Below are positions 13,066 to 22,505 of a DNA stretch of 64,000 bases, piece by piece. The DNA comes from Corynebacterium callunae DSM 20147 (lineage in GTDB: Bacteria > Actinomycetota > Actinomycetes > Mycobacteriales > Mycobacteriaceae). The position numbers were made by a program, and so were the translations under genes. The stretch spans positions 1,550,001-1,614,000 of the forward strand of contig NC_020506.1 of the NCBI RefSeq assembly GCF_000344785.1. The letters are read 5' to 3'. The notes under the pieces are model-generated. The model was not told the origin of the DNA, did not search any database, and worked only from the letters and a program-made list of their open reading frames with translations. Every line of letters starts with the position of its first letter. Within the stretch, counting starts at the first letter, position 1.

Positions 13066-13170
13066 GTGGCTTAATCTTGCGCCAAGTTGGCGCGTTTATC
13101 AACCATTTACACCCATGCGGGGGTGGCTTATTTATAATCCACGCTGGTAACCATTGTTTAGAGTGGCTTA
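13066..13170. promoter_or_regulatory. Lysis-lysogeny switch region: three direct repeats and a palindrome
   Basis: GTGGCTTA occurs at 13066, 13123 and 13163. The last two extend to GTGGCTTATTT and are exactly 40 bp apart, nearly four helical turns. A perfect palindrome GCGCCAA-G-TTGGCGC spans 13079-13093. A TATAAT hexamer (13133-13138) follows the second repeat. The region separates the minus-strand Cro-like gene from the plus-strand repressor-type gene. The repeats are the best candidates for operators of the two regulators. Confidence 0.65.
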
Positions 13171-13189
13171 TTTCTGTACCATCAGAGAC

Positions 13190-13597
13190 ATGCAAAACAT
13201 GAACGCGTTAAACAATTGGGTAGCGCAAGTGACCGGAGATGACTCCTGGAGAGTCGTAGCCGAAAAGCTCCGCACCACCCACTCGACAATCCAACGCCGG
13301 CTAAAAAACCACGACTCCGACGCCATCATCGAAATCGCACGCGCATATGACGTAAACCCGATCGAAGGCCTCATTGCCTCCGGAGCGCTCACCCCCCTTG
13401 ATGCACGCGCATACTCTGCGGTCTGGTCAGTCTCAGACTTCAGCGATGTAGAGCTCGCCCAGATCATCGTCAGCCGACTAGAAGAGCGAGAAGCGTTCGA
13501 AAAAGAATCCGACGATGTCCACCCAGTGCGCTATGTTGCTGATGACACCGACACTGAGCCAGGGATGGGAGATGAGGGCTATCACGACGGACCCTAA
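13190..13597 (+). CDS. Phage repressor-type DNA-binding protein (135 aa)
   Basis: A 135-residue protein. The N-terminal ~70 residues carry an HTH (SWRVVAEKLRTTHSTIQRRL), then DAIIEIARAYDVNPIEGLIA. The C-terminus is acidic. It overlaps the ImmA-type peptidase gene downstream by 26 nt. Together they match the repressor/ImmA pairs (ImmR-ImmA type) in which the peptidase cleaves the repressor on DNA damage or signalling. ATG 13190 was chosen over 13154 because the longer form would start inside the operator repeats; an ATG at 13199 is also possible. The mRNA may be nearly leaderless. Confidence 0.8.
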   Translation: MQNMNALNNWVAQVTGDDSWRVVAEKLRTTHSTIQRRLKNHDSDAIIEIARAYDVNPIEGLIASGALTPLDARAYSAVWSVSDFSDVELAQIIVSRLEEREAFEKESDDVHPVRYVADDTDTEPGMGDEGYHDGP

Positions 13598-13961
13598 CTA
13601 CTGGGTGATCAAAGAAAAGCTCATAGTCCTCACCCATGAGGGTGGGGAGAAAGGCCGCCGATACCCAGGAGGAATAATCACCCTCCGTTCAGATCTCACC
13701 CACATCAATCGACGCTGCACCCTCATGCACGAAATTGGTCACCACATCTATGGCGACATACCCACTCGAGACACTTGCCGTAGTGCTCGGCAGGAGCAAA
13801 GAGCCCACAAGTGGGCTGTAGAGCACCTAATATCAGAGCAGGCCTACCGAGCCGCCGAGCGCTTGGTAGGTGTGCACCCTGGAGCGTTAGCTGCAGAGCT
13901 GGAAGTCACCACAAATTACATAGAACTCTGGCGCGATATTTACCGTCGCGTCCCCTACTAG
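13572..13961 (+). CDS. ImmA/IrrE-type metallopeptidase (129 aa)
   Basis: A 129-residue zinc peptidase of the ImmA/IrrE family (COG2856). The active site is HEIGHH (HExxH type), followed by the third-ligand helix SARQEQRAHKWAVEHLISEQ with the conserved E/R pattern. The rest, ALAAELEVTTNYIELWRD, is the usual helical tail. The family cleaves the partner repressor and so triggers induction. It overlaps the repressor gene at 13190-13597, supporting a functional pair. The ATG at 13572 has GGGAG just upstream (tight spacing). Confidence 0.88.
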   Translation: MRAITTDPNYWVIKEKLIVLTHEGGEKGRRYPGGIITLRSDLTHINRRCTLMHEIGHHIYGDIPTRDTCRSARQEQRAHKWAVEHLISEQAYRAAERLVGVHPGALAAELEVTTNYIELWRDIYRRVPY

Positions 13962-13973
13962 ACAGGACACCTC

Positions 13974-14537
13974 ATGACTGACCAGAGTGATAAAGACCGC
14001 AGGGCGAAGATTAAGATTCTGAAAATTCTCGGAATTATTATCGCCGTCATTTTTGCTTTTATTATTTTCGTTTCCGTTGTTGGCAGCTCAGGAAGTGACG
14101 ATGAAGCCACCACCTCCGAAACCCCCACCTCCGAAACCCCCACCAGCGAAGCTGCCACCAGCGAGACTGTCGCAGCACAGGAAACCACGAGCGAAAACGT
14201 CATGCCGTGGACTCGCCACGAAATGTGCCAACCAGATGACGGCACCGCAGCCATGCTTACCGGTGTGCTTCATGATCAATCACTGACGCTTGCTAACGCT
14301 CAGCTGATCAAAGACGGCTCCGACACATGGATTGGTGCCTCACTCGTCCGTCCTGATGGTGAGTTTGAGTCCCGCTCCGATGTGTGGCTACTGCAAGACG
14401 GTGCGCTGTATTCAGTGTCCAGTGGTGCTCAGAGCAATTCATGGGCAGTGCAAAATCCAGATTCCACCTATGGCATGGCTAATGAGTACGCAGCAGGTGT
14501 GGATCGATGCGTAGTCGCTGAATCTATGGGCAAATAA
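13974..14537 (+). CDS. Membrane-anchored prophage protein with TSETP repeats (187 aa)
   Basis: A 187-residue protein. The N-terminus is charged (DQSDKDRRAKIKILK), followed by one membrane span (IIIAVIFAFIIFVSVV), a Ser/Thr/Glu/Pro stalk with tandem TSETP units (EATTSETPTSETPTSEAATS), and an outside domain with two Cys (EMCQPDD and VDRCVV) that may form a disulphide. It starts 12 nt after the ImmA gene and ends at a terminator. A lipoprotein-like anchored exterior domain is typical of lysogenic conversion or surface-exclusion proteins; the role is inferred. Confidence 0.75.
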   Translation: MTDQSDKDRRAKIKILKILGIIIAVIFAFIIFVSVVGSSGSDDEATTSETPTSETPTSEAATSETVAAQETTSENVMPWTRHEMCQPDDGTAAMLTGVLHDQSLTLANAQLIKDGSDTWIGASLVRPDGEFESRSDVWLLQDGALYSVSSGAQSNSWAVQNPDSTYGMANEYAAGVDRCVVAESMGK

Positions 14538-14545
14538 AAAAGAAC

Positions 14546-14589
14546 CCCCTCTTCACCCGAGGCCTAGGAACCAAGAGGGTGAAAAGGGG
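14546..14589. terminator. Terminator after the TSETP membrane gene
   Basis: CCCCTCTTCACCC (14546-14558) and GGGTGAAAAGGGG (14577-14589) form a 13-bp stem with one mismatch and an 18-nt loop. On the minus strand it is followed by TTCTTTTTT, so it can act in either direction. The left arm is nearly identical to the reverse complement of the terminator arm at 15,633. Confidence 0.7.
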
Positions 14590-14639
14590 CAAAGGTTTAA
14601 TCGCTGAGAGCAATACCATAAACCACCAAGGAGCCTACC

Positions 14640-14985
14640 ATGGCCAGCATCAAGAAGTACGCCGCGAAATCCGCCAAAAACAGGCTACATGTGGCGCGTC
14701 CTCTACCGCGATGGACTGTCCCACGCCGAGCTCGTGTGTGCCGTCGCCCATGAGTTAGGCCACGCATACCACGAAGATGATTTTGTCGATGATCATATCC
14801 GTGATGCACGTCAAGAGGCCAGGGCTGACAGATGGGCAGTGAGGGCACTCATCACCGCAAAAGCCTACGAACAGGCAGAAGCCCTCGTAGGATCACATGC
14901 AGGTGCGTTAGCAACAGAGCTAAATGTCACTGTCGAATACGTGGATGTGTGGAAAGCTCTCCACGAAAAAGCACTAATCCAATAA
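14640..14985 (+). pseudogene. Chimeric remnant: integrase N-terminus fused, with a frameshift, to an ImmA/IrrE-type peptidase
   Basis: AAGGAG and ATG 14640 start MASIKKYAAKSAK, the Arm-DNA-binding N-terminus of a tyrosine integrase. At the A5 tract (14676-14680) the frame must shift by -1 to continue TGYMWRVLYRDG, still integrase-like, and then LVCAVAHELGHAYHED, the HExxH site of an ImmA/IrrE peptidase, with DARQEARADRWAVRALI and ALATELNVTVEYVDVW. In the first frame translation stops at codon 38. The peptidase part is a paralogue of the 13572 gene. This looks like a deletion between an old integrase gene and an immA gene. A shorter peptidase starting at ATG 14689 (98 aa) could still be made. 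Confidence 0.7.
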
Positions 14986-15009
14986 ACCCCAAAATGAAAG
15001 TAGGAAATC

Positions 15010-15591
15010 ATGGCACTCTTTAGCCGAAAGTCAGACGAAGAAAAGATACAGAAGAAGCAACTCAAGGAGGCGCGCGACCGCAAGCGAAAAGCAATCGCCG
15101 CGATGGTGAGAGGATCTGAACGTCTCAGCTCCGCGTACCCTCTCAACGTGGTCTCGGATGAAGTCAGGCTCGATGAAGAAGCGCTCTTCGTGGCCACTGG
15201 AACCTTAGACTCTGAGGACGCCAATGCTGCACTAGTTGCCACGAATGAGCGAATCATCATCGGATGGATGAAGGGCATCTCCTTTGGGCACCTTGAAATC
15301 CGGTACAGCGACATTGATCAAATCGATGTGGGCATGAAGCTCTCTGGCTCATGGGTGACTCTGCACCACGGGTCGCATAAGAGGACTCTTGAAAAGTCCG
15401 TGACGAAGGATCTGGAAAACCTCAAGCAGGTTGTGCGTGAGCAGCAGGAAAAGCTTGCAGGAACCTCATCTGCACCTGTTGTCGAATCATCAGGCTTGGA
15501 TGATCTCGCAAAGCTTGCTGACCTCCACCGGCAAGGAATCCTGACAGACGACGAGTTTGCAGCAGCTAAAGCCAAGGCGCTAGGCCTTTAA
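15010..15591 (+). CDS. bPH-domain and SHOCT-domain protein (193 aa)
   Basis: A 193-residue soluble protein. A highly charged helical N-terminus (RKSDEEKIQKKQLKEARDRK) precedes a bacterial PH-like domain (TNERIIIGWMKGISFGHLEI, then RYSDIDQIDVGMKLSGSWVT). The C-terminus is a SHOCT motif (LDDLAKLADLHRQGILTDDE, FAAAKAKALGL). This combination is common in prophages and cargo of Actinobacteria, where SHOCT is thought to mediate oligomerisation; exact function is unknown. AGGAAATC precedes the ATG, and a terminator follows at 15,603. Confidence 0.85.
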   Translation: MALFSRKSDEEKIQKKQLKEARDRKRKAIAAMVRGSERLSSAYPLNVVSDEVRLDEEALFVATGTLDSEDANAALVATNERIIIGWMKGISFGHLEIRYSDIDQIDVGMKLSGSWVTLHHGSHKRTLEKSVTKDLENLKQVVREQQEKLAGTSSAPVVESSGLDDLAKLADLHRQGILTDDEFAAAKAKALGL

Positions 15592-15602
15592 ACAAATAAA
15601 AG

Positions 15603-15645
15603 CCCCTCCCCACCCAACAGTTTGGCGACCACGGGTGAAGAGGGG
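15603..15645 (+). terminator. Terminator after the PH-SHOCT gene
   Basis: CCCCTCCCCACCC (15603-15615) and GGGTGAAGAGGGG (15633-15645) form a stem with two wobble-type mismatches. The right arm extended to CGGGTGAAGAGGGGG (15632-15646) is the exact reverse complement of 14545-14559. No T-run follows. Confidence 0.55.
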
Positions 15646-15697
15646 GACAGTATCTAAGAAAAAATTAATTCCCTAGACACAGGAGAAGTGTATCAAG

Positions 15698-16936
15698 ATG
15701 GCACAGAAGCCACGTAAAAGAATCCTCAAATCAGGAAAAGTCTCATGGGAAGCTCGCTACATAGACCCATCAGGCAAGATCCGATCAAAGAGTTTCTCGA
15801 CGAAAAAAGAAGCCGAGATTTGGATCGACGAAGAAAACCGAAGCGTCCGCCGCGGCGAATGGATTGACCCAAAGGATCAAGAAGTTACTATCGGGCAGCT
15901 TGTTCAAGCATGGGCTGATAGATCAAACCGTGAAGGCACGCGCCAAGCCTATCTCCTCACAAAGAAGAATCTCGGTCGGCTAGAGCACATGCCTGCTGGG
16001 CACCTTGTACGGACTGATGTTTTCGCTTGGCATCGCCAACTTCGTGACGGCCGGCCGTGGATGGGTAAAGATGACAAGGGCTTAGCAGCTTCCACAGCAC
16101 GTGAGCACGTCGTCCGACTATCCGTGGTTATGAACGGCGCAGTCGAAGACGGCATCATCTTGCGCAACGTCGTTAAACTGCCAAAGCAAGATTCCACTGC
16201 CCAAGTACTTCGCTCTGATATTCCACCGATGGAATCAGTCCACAAGATTGTCGAGCAGCTCAATGCTGGCGGTGCCAGATTCCACACCAACCTCCGAGTG
16301 AAGGGCAGTCGAACCAAATGGGAACCAGGAGTAAGCGCCCAACTGCCCCAGCCGGTCATCGCAGCGATGGTGGGAGTCGCGCTAGGGTCGGGTATGAGAC
16401 TGTCCGAATTATGCGCACTACGGCGGGAAGATATTGACTTCCTCCGAAGAGAGATCAGAGTGGACGCTCAGCTCTCCCCTGACGGGAAGTCACGCGTGCC
16501 GACTAAGACCAAGAGTTCCATTCGGGTCATTCCTATCGCGGATGACCTTTTGGAGCTGCTGGACTATCAAGTATCCCAGTCGGTGAACGGGTGGATCTTT
16601 GAGACCAATCGAGGGACACCGTACCGGGCCGCTTCCGCTGGAGCTGAATTAAGAAAGACCGTTAGGCATTTGACCTTTGAGGTCACATTCCACACTTTCA
16701 GACATATGTTCGCAACAACATTGATTTCGTCGGGCGTGTCTGTGAAGCAGGTTCAGACGCTAATGGGACATGCTTCGGCGGCTACAACATTGGATGTTTA
16801 TTCGCACTTTTTCCCCGGCGATGATGACGTTTCGAGGAACGCTATTTTTGGTGTCGTAGAATCCCTGAAGATTTTGAGAAGATTTTCCGATAATTCTGGC
16901 GACACGGACGGCGATGACCTGCAGAAACAGGCCTAA
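15698..16936 (+). CDS. int: Tyrosine site-specific recombinase (phage integrase)
   Basis: A 412-residue integrase. An N-terminal Arm-DNA-binding domain (KVSWEARYIDPSGKIRSKSF) is followed by a SAM-like core-binding region (~65-170) and the catalytic domain with R234 (GSGMRLSELCALR), K270/272, H332-x-x-R335 (FHTFRHMFATTL), H358 (LMGHASAATT) and nucleophile Y368 (LDVYSHFF). All catalytic residues are present, so it should be active in integration. Its stop lies 3 bp from the stop of the chromosomal ABC-F gene on the other strand, which places the recombination core at or next to that gene's 3' end. The upstream terminator at 15,603 isolates it from the cargo genes. Confidence 0.95.
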   Translation: MAQKPRKRILKSGKVSWEARYIDPSGKIRSKSFSTKKEAEIWIDEENRSVRRGEWIDPKDQEVTIGQLVQAWADRSNREGTRQAYLLTKKNLGRLEHMPAGHLVRTDVFAWHRQLRDGRPWMGKDDKGLAASTAREHVVRLSVVMNGAVEDGIILRNVVKLPKQDSTAQVLRSDIPPMESVHKIVEQLNAGGARFHTNLRVKGSRTKWEPGVSAQLPQPVIAAMVGVALGSGMRLSELCALRREDIDFLRREIRVDAQLSPDGKSRVPTKTKSSIRVIPIADDLLELLDYQVSQSVNGWIFETNRGTPYRAASAGAELRKTVRHLTFEVTFHTFRHMFATTLISSGVSVKQVQTLMGHASAATTLDVYSHFFPGDDDVSRNAIFGVVESLKILRRFSDNSGDTDGDDLQKQA

Positions 16937-16990
16937 ATACTACGCTAGTTCCACGATTTCCATGTATTGGTCATTCCATAGATCCTCAGT
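16937..16990. other. Predicted prophage/chromosome junction (att site)
   Basis: The integrase and the ABC-F gene converge with 3 bp between their stops, and the genes change from phage to core here. The att core is thus expected within the last codons of the ABC-F gene or the integrase 3' end; the reading frame of the ABC-F gene is intact to a plausible C-terminus (YMEIVELA). The second copy would be left of the window, so the repeat cannot be seen. Inference. Confidence 0.35.
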
Positions 16991-18571
16991 GCCATCAGGA
17001 AGCACAATCACACGCTCTGGCTCCAAAGCCTTAACTGCACCAGGGTCGTGTGTCACCAGGACAACGGCACCGGTGTAGGTGCGTAGCGCATCCAAAACCT
17101 GTTCACGAGAAACCGGATCAAGGTTGTTGGTCGGTTCGTCGAGAAGCAAAACATTGGCGCGGGAGGAGACCAACGTTGCCAAGGCCAGGCGGGTCTTCTC
17201 ACCACCGGACAGGGTGCCGGCTGGCTGGGAGAGCTGTTCACCAGTGAACATGAAGGCACCAAGGAGGCTGCGGAGGTCCTGTTCATCGGCATCTGGACAA
17301 GCGTCGATGGTGTTTTGCCAGACGGATTTATCCGGATCGATGGTGTCGTGCTCCTGCGCGAAGTAACCGATCTTCAGGCCGTGGCCGGTGACAATGCCAC
17401 CTTCGCCGTCGGTGCGTTCCACACCGGCCAAAAGCTTGAGCAAAGTGGTCTTACCCGCACCGTTAAACCCAAGTACAACCACGCGGGAACCCTTGTCAAT
17501 GGCGAGGTCAACACCTGCAAAGACTTCCAAAGAACCGTACATCTTGGTAAGGCCCGTGGCATTAAGCGGAGTCTTGCCACAAGGGGCGGGCTCTGGGAAG
17601 GAAATGTGCGCCACGCGGTCTGCCACGCGAATCTCATCCAAGCTGCCCATCATCTTCTCAGCACGAGCAATCATCTGCTTTGCAGCGGCTGCCTTGGTAG
17701 CCTTTGCGCCCAGACGCGCAGCCTGGTCCTTTAGGGCACCAGCCTTCTTCTCAGCATTGGCGCGCTCACGACGACGACGTGCTTCATCGGTTGCACGAGC
17801 ATCTTTGTACTTGGCAAAGCCCATGTTGTACACATCGGCTTCAGCGCGGACTGCATCGAGGTACCAAATCTTGTTACAGACGGCCTCCAGCAATTCCACA
17901 TCGTGGGAGATCATAATGAGTCCGCCCTCGTGCTTTGAGAGGAAACCACGCAACCAAGTGATGGAGTCAGCATCAAGGTGGTTGGTTGGTTCGTCGAGAA
18001 GCAAAGTGGTTTTGGACTTACCTGAGCCGTTGGTGGCGGCGAAGAGGATCTGCGCCAGCTCCACACGACGGCGCTGGCCACCGGACAAGGTCTTTAGCTT
18101 TTGATCCAAGATACGCGCTTCGAGGCCCAAGTTATCGCAGATCTGCGCAGCTTCGGAGTCAGCTTCATAACCACCAAGTGCTTGGTATTGCTCTTCCAGG
18201 CGGGAGTATTTGCGGATGGCGGCATCGCGCTTGCCGTCATCGCTGGTGGTTTCCATAATCTCTTGCTGACGCTCAATATCTGCACGCAGCTGATCAAGGC
18301 CACGTGCGGAAAGAACGCGGTCACGAGCAGTTTGCTCAATATTGCCCTCGCGGGAGTCCTGCGGGAGATAACCGATTTCACCTGAGGTGGTGACAGATCC
18401 TCCAAAAGGCTGGGTTTCGCCGGAAAGGATCCTCATGGTGGTGGTCTTGCCCGCACCATTTCTACCTACCAGACCGATACGGTCGCCAGGCTGCACCCGC
18501 AGCAGTTGGCCGGGGGCGTCGAGAAGGGTACGTGCGCCAACGCGCACCTCTAAATCATTGGTGACAATCAC
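16940..18571 (-). CDS. ABC-F family ATPase (duplicated nucleotide-binding domains)
   Basis: A 543-residue ABC-F protein; this class acts on ribosomes (translation factors, some giving antibiotic protection) and has no membrane domain. Domain 1: Walker A GRNGAGKT (36-43), signature LSGGQRRR (162-169), Walker B TLLLDEPTNHLD. A charged linker (DEARRRRERANAEKKAGALK) separates it from domain 2: Walker A GFNGAGKT (368-375), LSGGEKTR and VLLLDEPTNNLD. Between the first signature and Walker B lies NGSGKSKTT, an extra Walker-A-like insertion not usual for the family. The start at 18571 fits the family. The gene is chromosomal and forms the right border of the prophage. Confidence 0.92.
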   Translation of the reverse strand: MIVTNDLEVRVGARTLLDAPGQLLRVQPGDRIGLVGRNGAGKTTTMRILSGETQPFGGSVTTSGEIGYLPQDSREGNIEQTARDRVLSARGLDQLRADIERQQEIMETTSDDGKRDAAIRKYSRLEEQYQALGGYEADSEAAQICDNLGLEARILDQKLKTLSGGQRRRVELAQILFAATNGSGKSKTTLLLDEPTNHLDADSITWLRGFLSKHEGGLIMISHDVELLEAVCNKIWYLDAVRAEADVYNMGFAKYKDARATDEARRRRERANAEKKAGALKDQAARLGAKATKAAAAKQMIARAEKMMGSLDEIRVADRVAHISFPEPAPCGKTPLNATGLTKMYGSLEVFAGVDLAIDKGSRVVVLGFNGAGKTTLLKLLAGVERTDGEGGIVTGHGLKIGYFAQEHDTIDPDKSVWQNTIDACPDADEQDLRSLLGAFMFTGEQLSQPAGTLSGGEKTRLALATLVSSRANVLLLDEPTNNLDPVSREQVLDALRTYTGAVVLVTHDPGAVKALEPERVIVLPDGTEDLWNDQYMEIVELA

Positions 18572-18703
18572 AACCTGTCAGTGTATCAACTAAGTTGGTG
18601 TGGTCAATAAACGGGCAATACTCCCCTCGGATATATCCGTTTTAGGCAGTACTTTATGCAGCTTTGCCCGTCCAAACCGCAAAACTTTGTCTATGGTGGG
18701 CTT

Positions 18704-19447
18704 ATGGAGTTTCCACAGCGCAAGAAACCCAACCGCAAGGCACAAGCAGGCGATGTCACTGCTGGATCCGAACATGGCACCGACTTTCACGTTGCCTACC
18801 AATTAAATCAATTTCAAAAAGGCAGCTTTGTGATGCGCTTTCCGCATCAGCCCTCTAAGAACGAGTTGCTGACGCAGGTGGCAAAATACGGCCTTGTTGC
18901 TCGCGACATTAAAGAAATTACTGCGACTCCCCTGTCGCTCCACCCCGCCGCCCGCGCTCGTCCAGCAATCACTCCGCTTCCCGCAAGCACCCACTGGGCG
19001 AACCCTACTGTTTCGCCTGCAGAGCCCACAGCAGCGCCTAATGTGACCTATGAATTTGATGACGTAGACGGTCCTGAACCCTCCACCTGGTTGCCTGGCC
19101 CACCTCAAACCTATGACGCCAATCAGGCGTCGCTAGCTCGACAGCGGACATCCAAGAAGCGGATCGGCTGCCTGCGTCCGCTTTTGGGGTTAGCGATTGC
19201 CATCTACCTTGGCTTCGCATACCTATCTGACGCTACCTATTTTGACGGCCAGCTGAGCAATTACGCCGTTTCCAATGATGCGGGTTTTATCCAGAAGATC
19301 TCGGAATGTAATGATCTGCGGAGTGAACAAGCCTCCATCAATGAAGACATTTGGGGCGAGGCACCCGGTCTATTTGACGATCGTGCCTCCACCTTCGCCC
19401 TGCACCCCGCTAATTTAGCCTTTGTTGTTGGCTGCGTTAAAGGCTAA
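18704..19447 (+). CDS. Conserved hypothetical protein with one transmembrane segment (247 aa)
   Basis: A 247-residue protein. The first ~160 residues are hydrophilic, with a helical part (MRFPHQPSKNELLTQVAKYG) and a Pro/Ala-rich stretch. A membrane span follows a basic patch (RTSKKRIGCLRPLLGLAIAI). The C-terminal ~65 residues face the other side and contain two Cys. ATG 18704 is chosen with the -10-like TATGGT 7 nt before it (leaderless pattern); 18656 is an alternative start without ribosome site. Convergent with the suf operon. Family not recognised beyond Corynebacterium. Confidence 0.7.
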   Translation: MEFPQRKKPNRKAQAGDVTAGSEHGTDFHVAYQLNQFQKGSFVMRFPHQPSKNELLTQVAKYGLVARDIKEITATPLSLHPAARARPAITPLPASTHWANPTVSPAEPTAAPNVTYEFDDVDGPEPSTWLPGPPQTYDANQASLARQRTSKKRIGCLRPLLGLAIAIYLGFAYLSDATYFDGQLSNYAVSNDAGFIQKISECNDLRSEQASINEDIWGEAPGLFDDRASTFALHPANLAFVVGCVKG

Positions 19448-19468
19448 AAAGAGCGCTTTTCGACGAAA

Positions 19469-19507
19469 AAACCCACCACTTACCTTTAGCAGGTATGCGG
19501 TGGGTTT
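19469..19507. terminator. Bidirectional terminator between the hypothetical gene and sufT
   Basis: AAACCCACC (19469-19477) and GGTGGGTTT (19499-19507) form a 9-bp stem with A-rich and T-rich flanks on both strands. It lies between two convergent genes and can end both transcripts. Confidence 0.75.
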
Positions 19508-19521
19508 AAAGATTGCTTTAC

Positions 19522-19940
19522 TTAGACAGCAAAGCCAAGAGCCTGCAACTGAGCACGGCCTTCTTCGGTGATCATATGTGGACCCCATGGTGGCATCCAG
19601 ACCCAGTTGATAGATAGCTTCTCAGTGATGCCATTGCCAACAACTGCAGTACGAGCCTGATCTTCAATAACGTCAGTCAAAGGACACGCTGGTGAAGTCA
19701 GAGTCATATCAATATGTGCCTCATTGCCATTGATGATGTAGATATCATAAACCAGGCCGAGGTCAACAACATTGATTCCAAGCTCTGGGTCAATAACGTC
19801 GCGCATGTATTCCTCGACGTCACTAGCCTTTGCAAGATCTTCCTCAGACTGCTCTGGACGCTCAGCGCCTGGAGCCTCAAAAGTAGCAGAGTTCTGCTCT
19901 TCAGCCTCTACCTGATCTTGGCGATCTTCTTCGTACTCGC

Positions 19941-19944
<4 letters not shown>
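19522..19944 (-). CDS. sufT: SufT-type MIP18/DUF59 Fe-S assembly protein
   Basis: A 140-residue MIP18-family (DUF59) protein that assists iron-sulfur cluster delivery. Diagnostic segments: DPELGINVVDLGLVYDI and TLTSPACPLTDVIEDQ with the conserved Cys, then VWMPPWGPHMITEEGR. The N-terminal ~40 residues are acidic and low-complexity. Its ATG overlaps the sufU stop (ATGA), and it is the last gene of the suf operon (cg1759 position in C. glutamicum, from memory). Confidence 0.92.
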
Positions 19945-22412
<2,468 letters not shown>

Positions 22413-22505
22413 CTATGACAATCTTTCAGGTTTTAAGCGGACTTGTACTTTTATGAAGTGAATGTGCCAGGGCAGCTGCTCACATCGTGGCGACTGCCCC
22501 GCGGA

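Noticed and set aside
1..16936. CRISPR array or insertion sequence in the prophage
   Set aside because: No regularly spaced repeats of 25-40 bp and no transposase were found; the repeats seen are short and irregular.
18590..18802. 70-aa minus-strand frame with a hydrophobic segment
   Set aside because: It overlaps the start of the 18704 gene and lacks a ribosome site.
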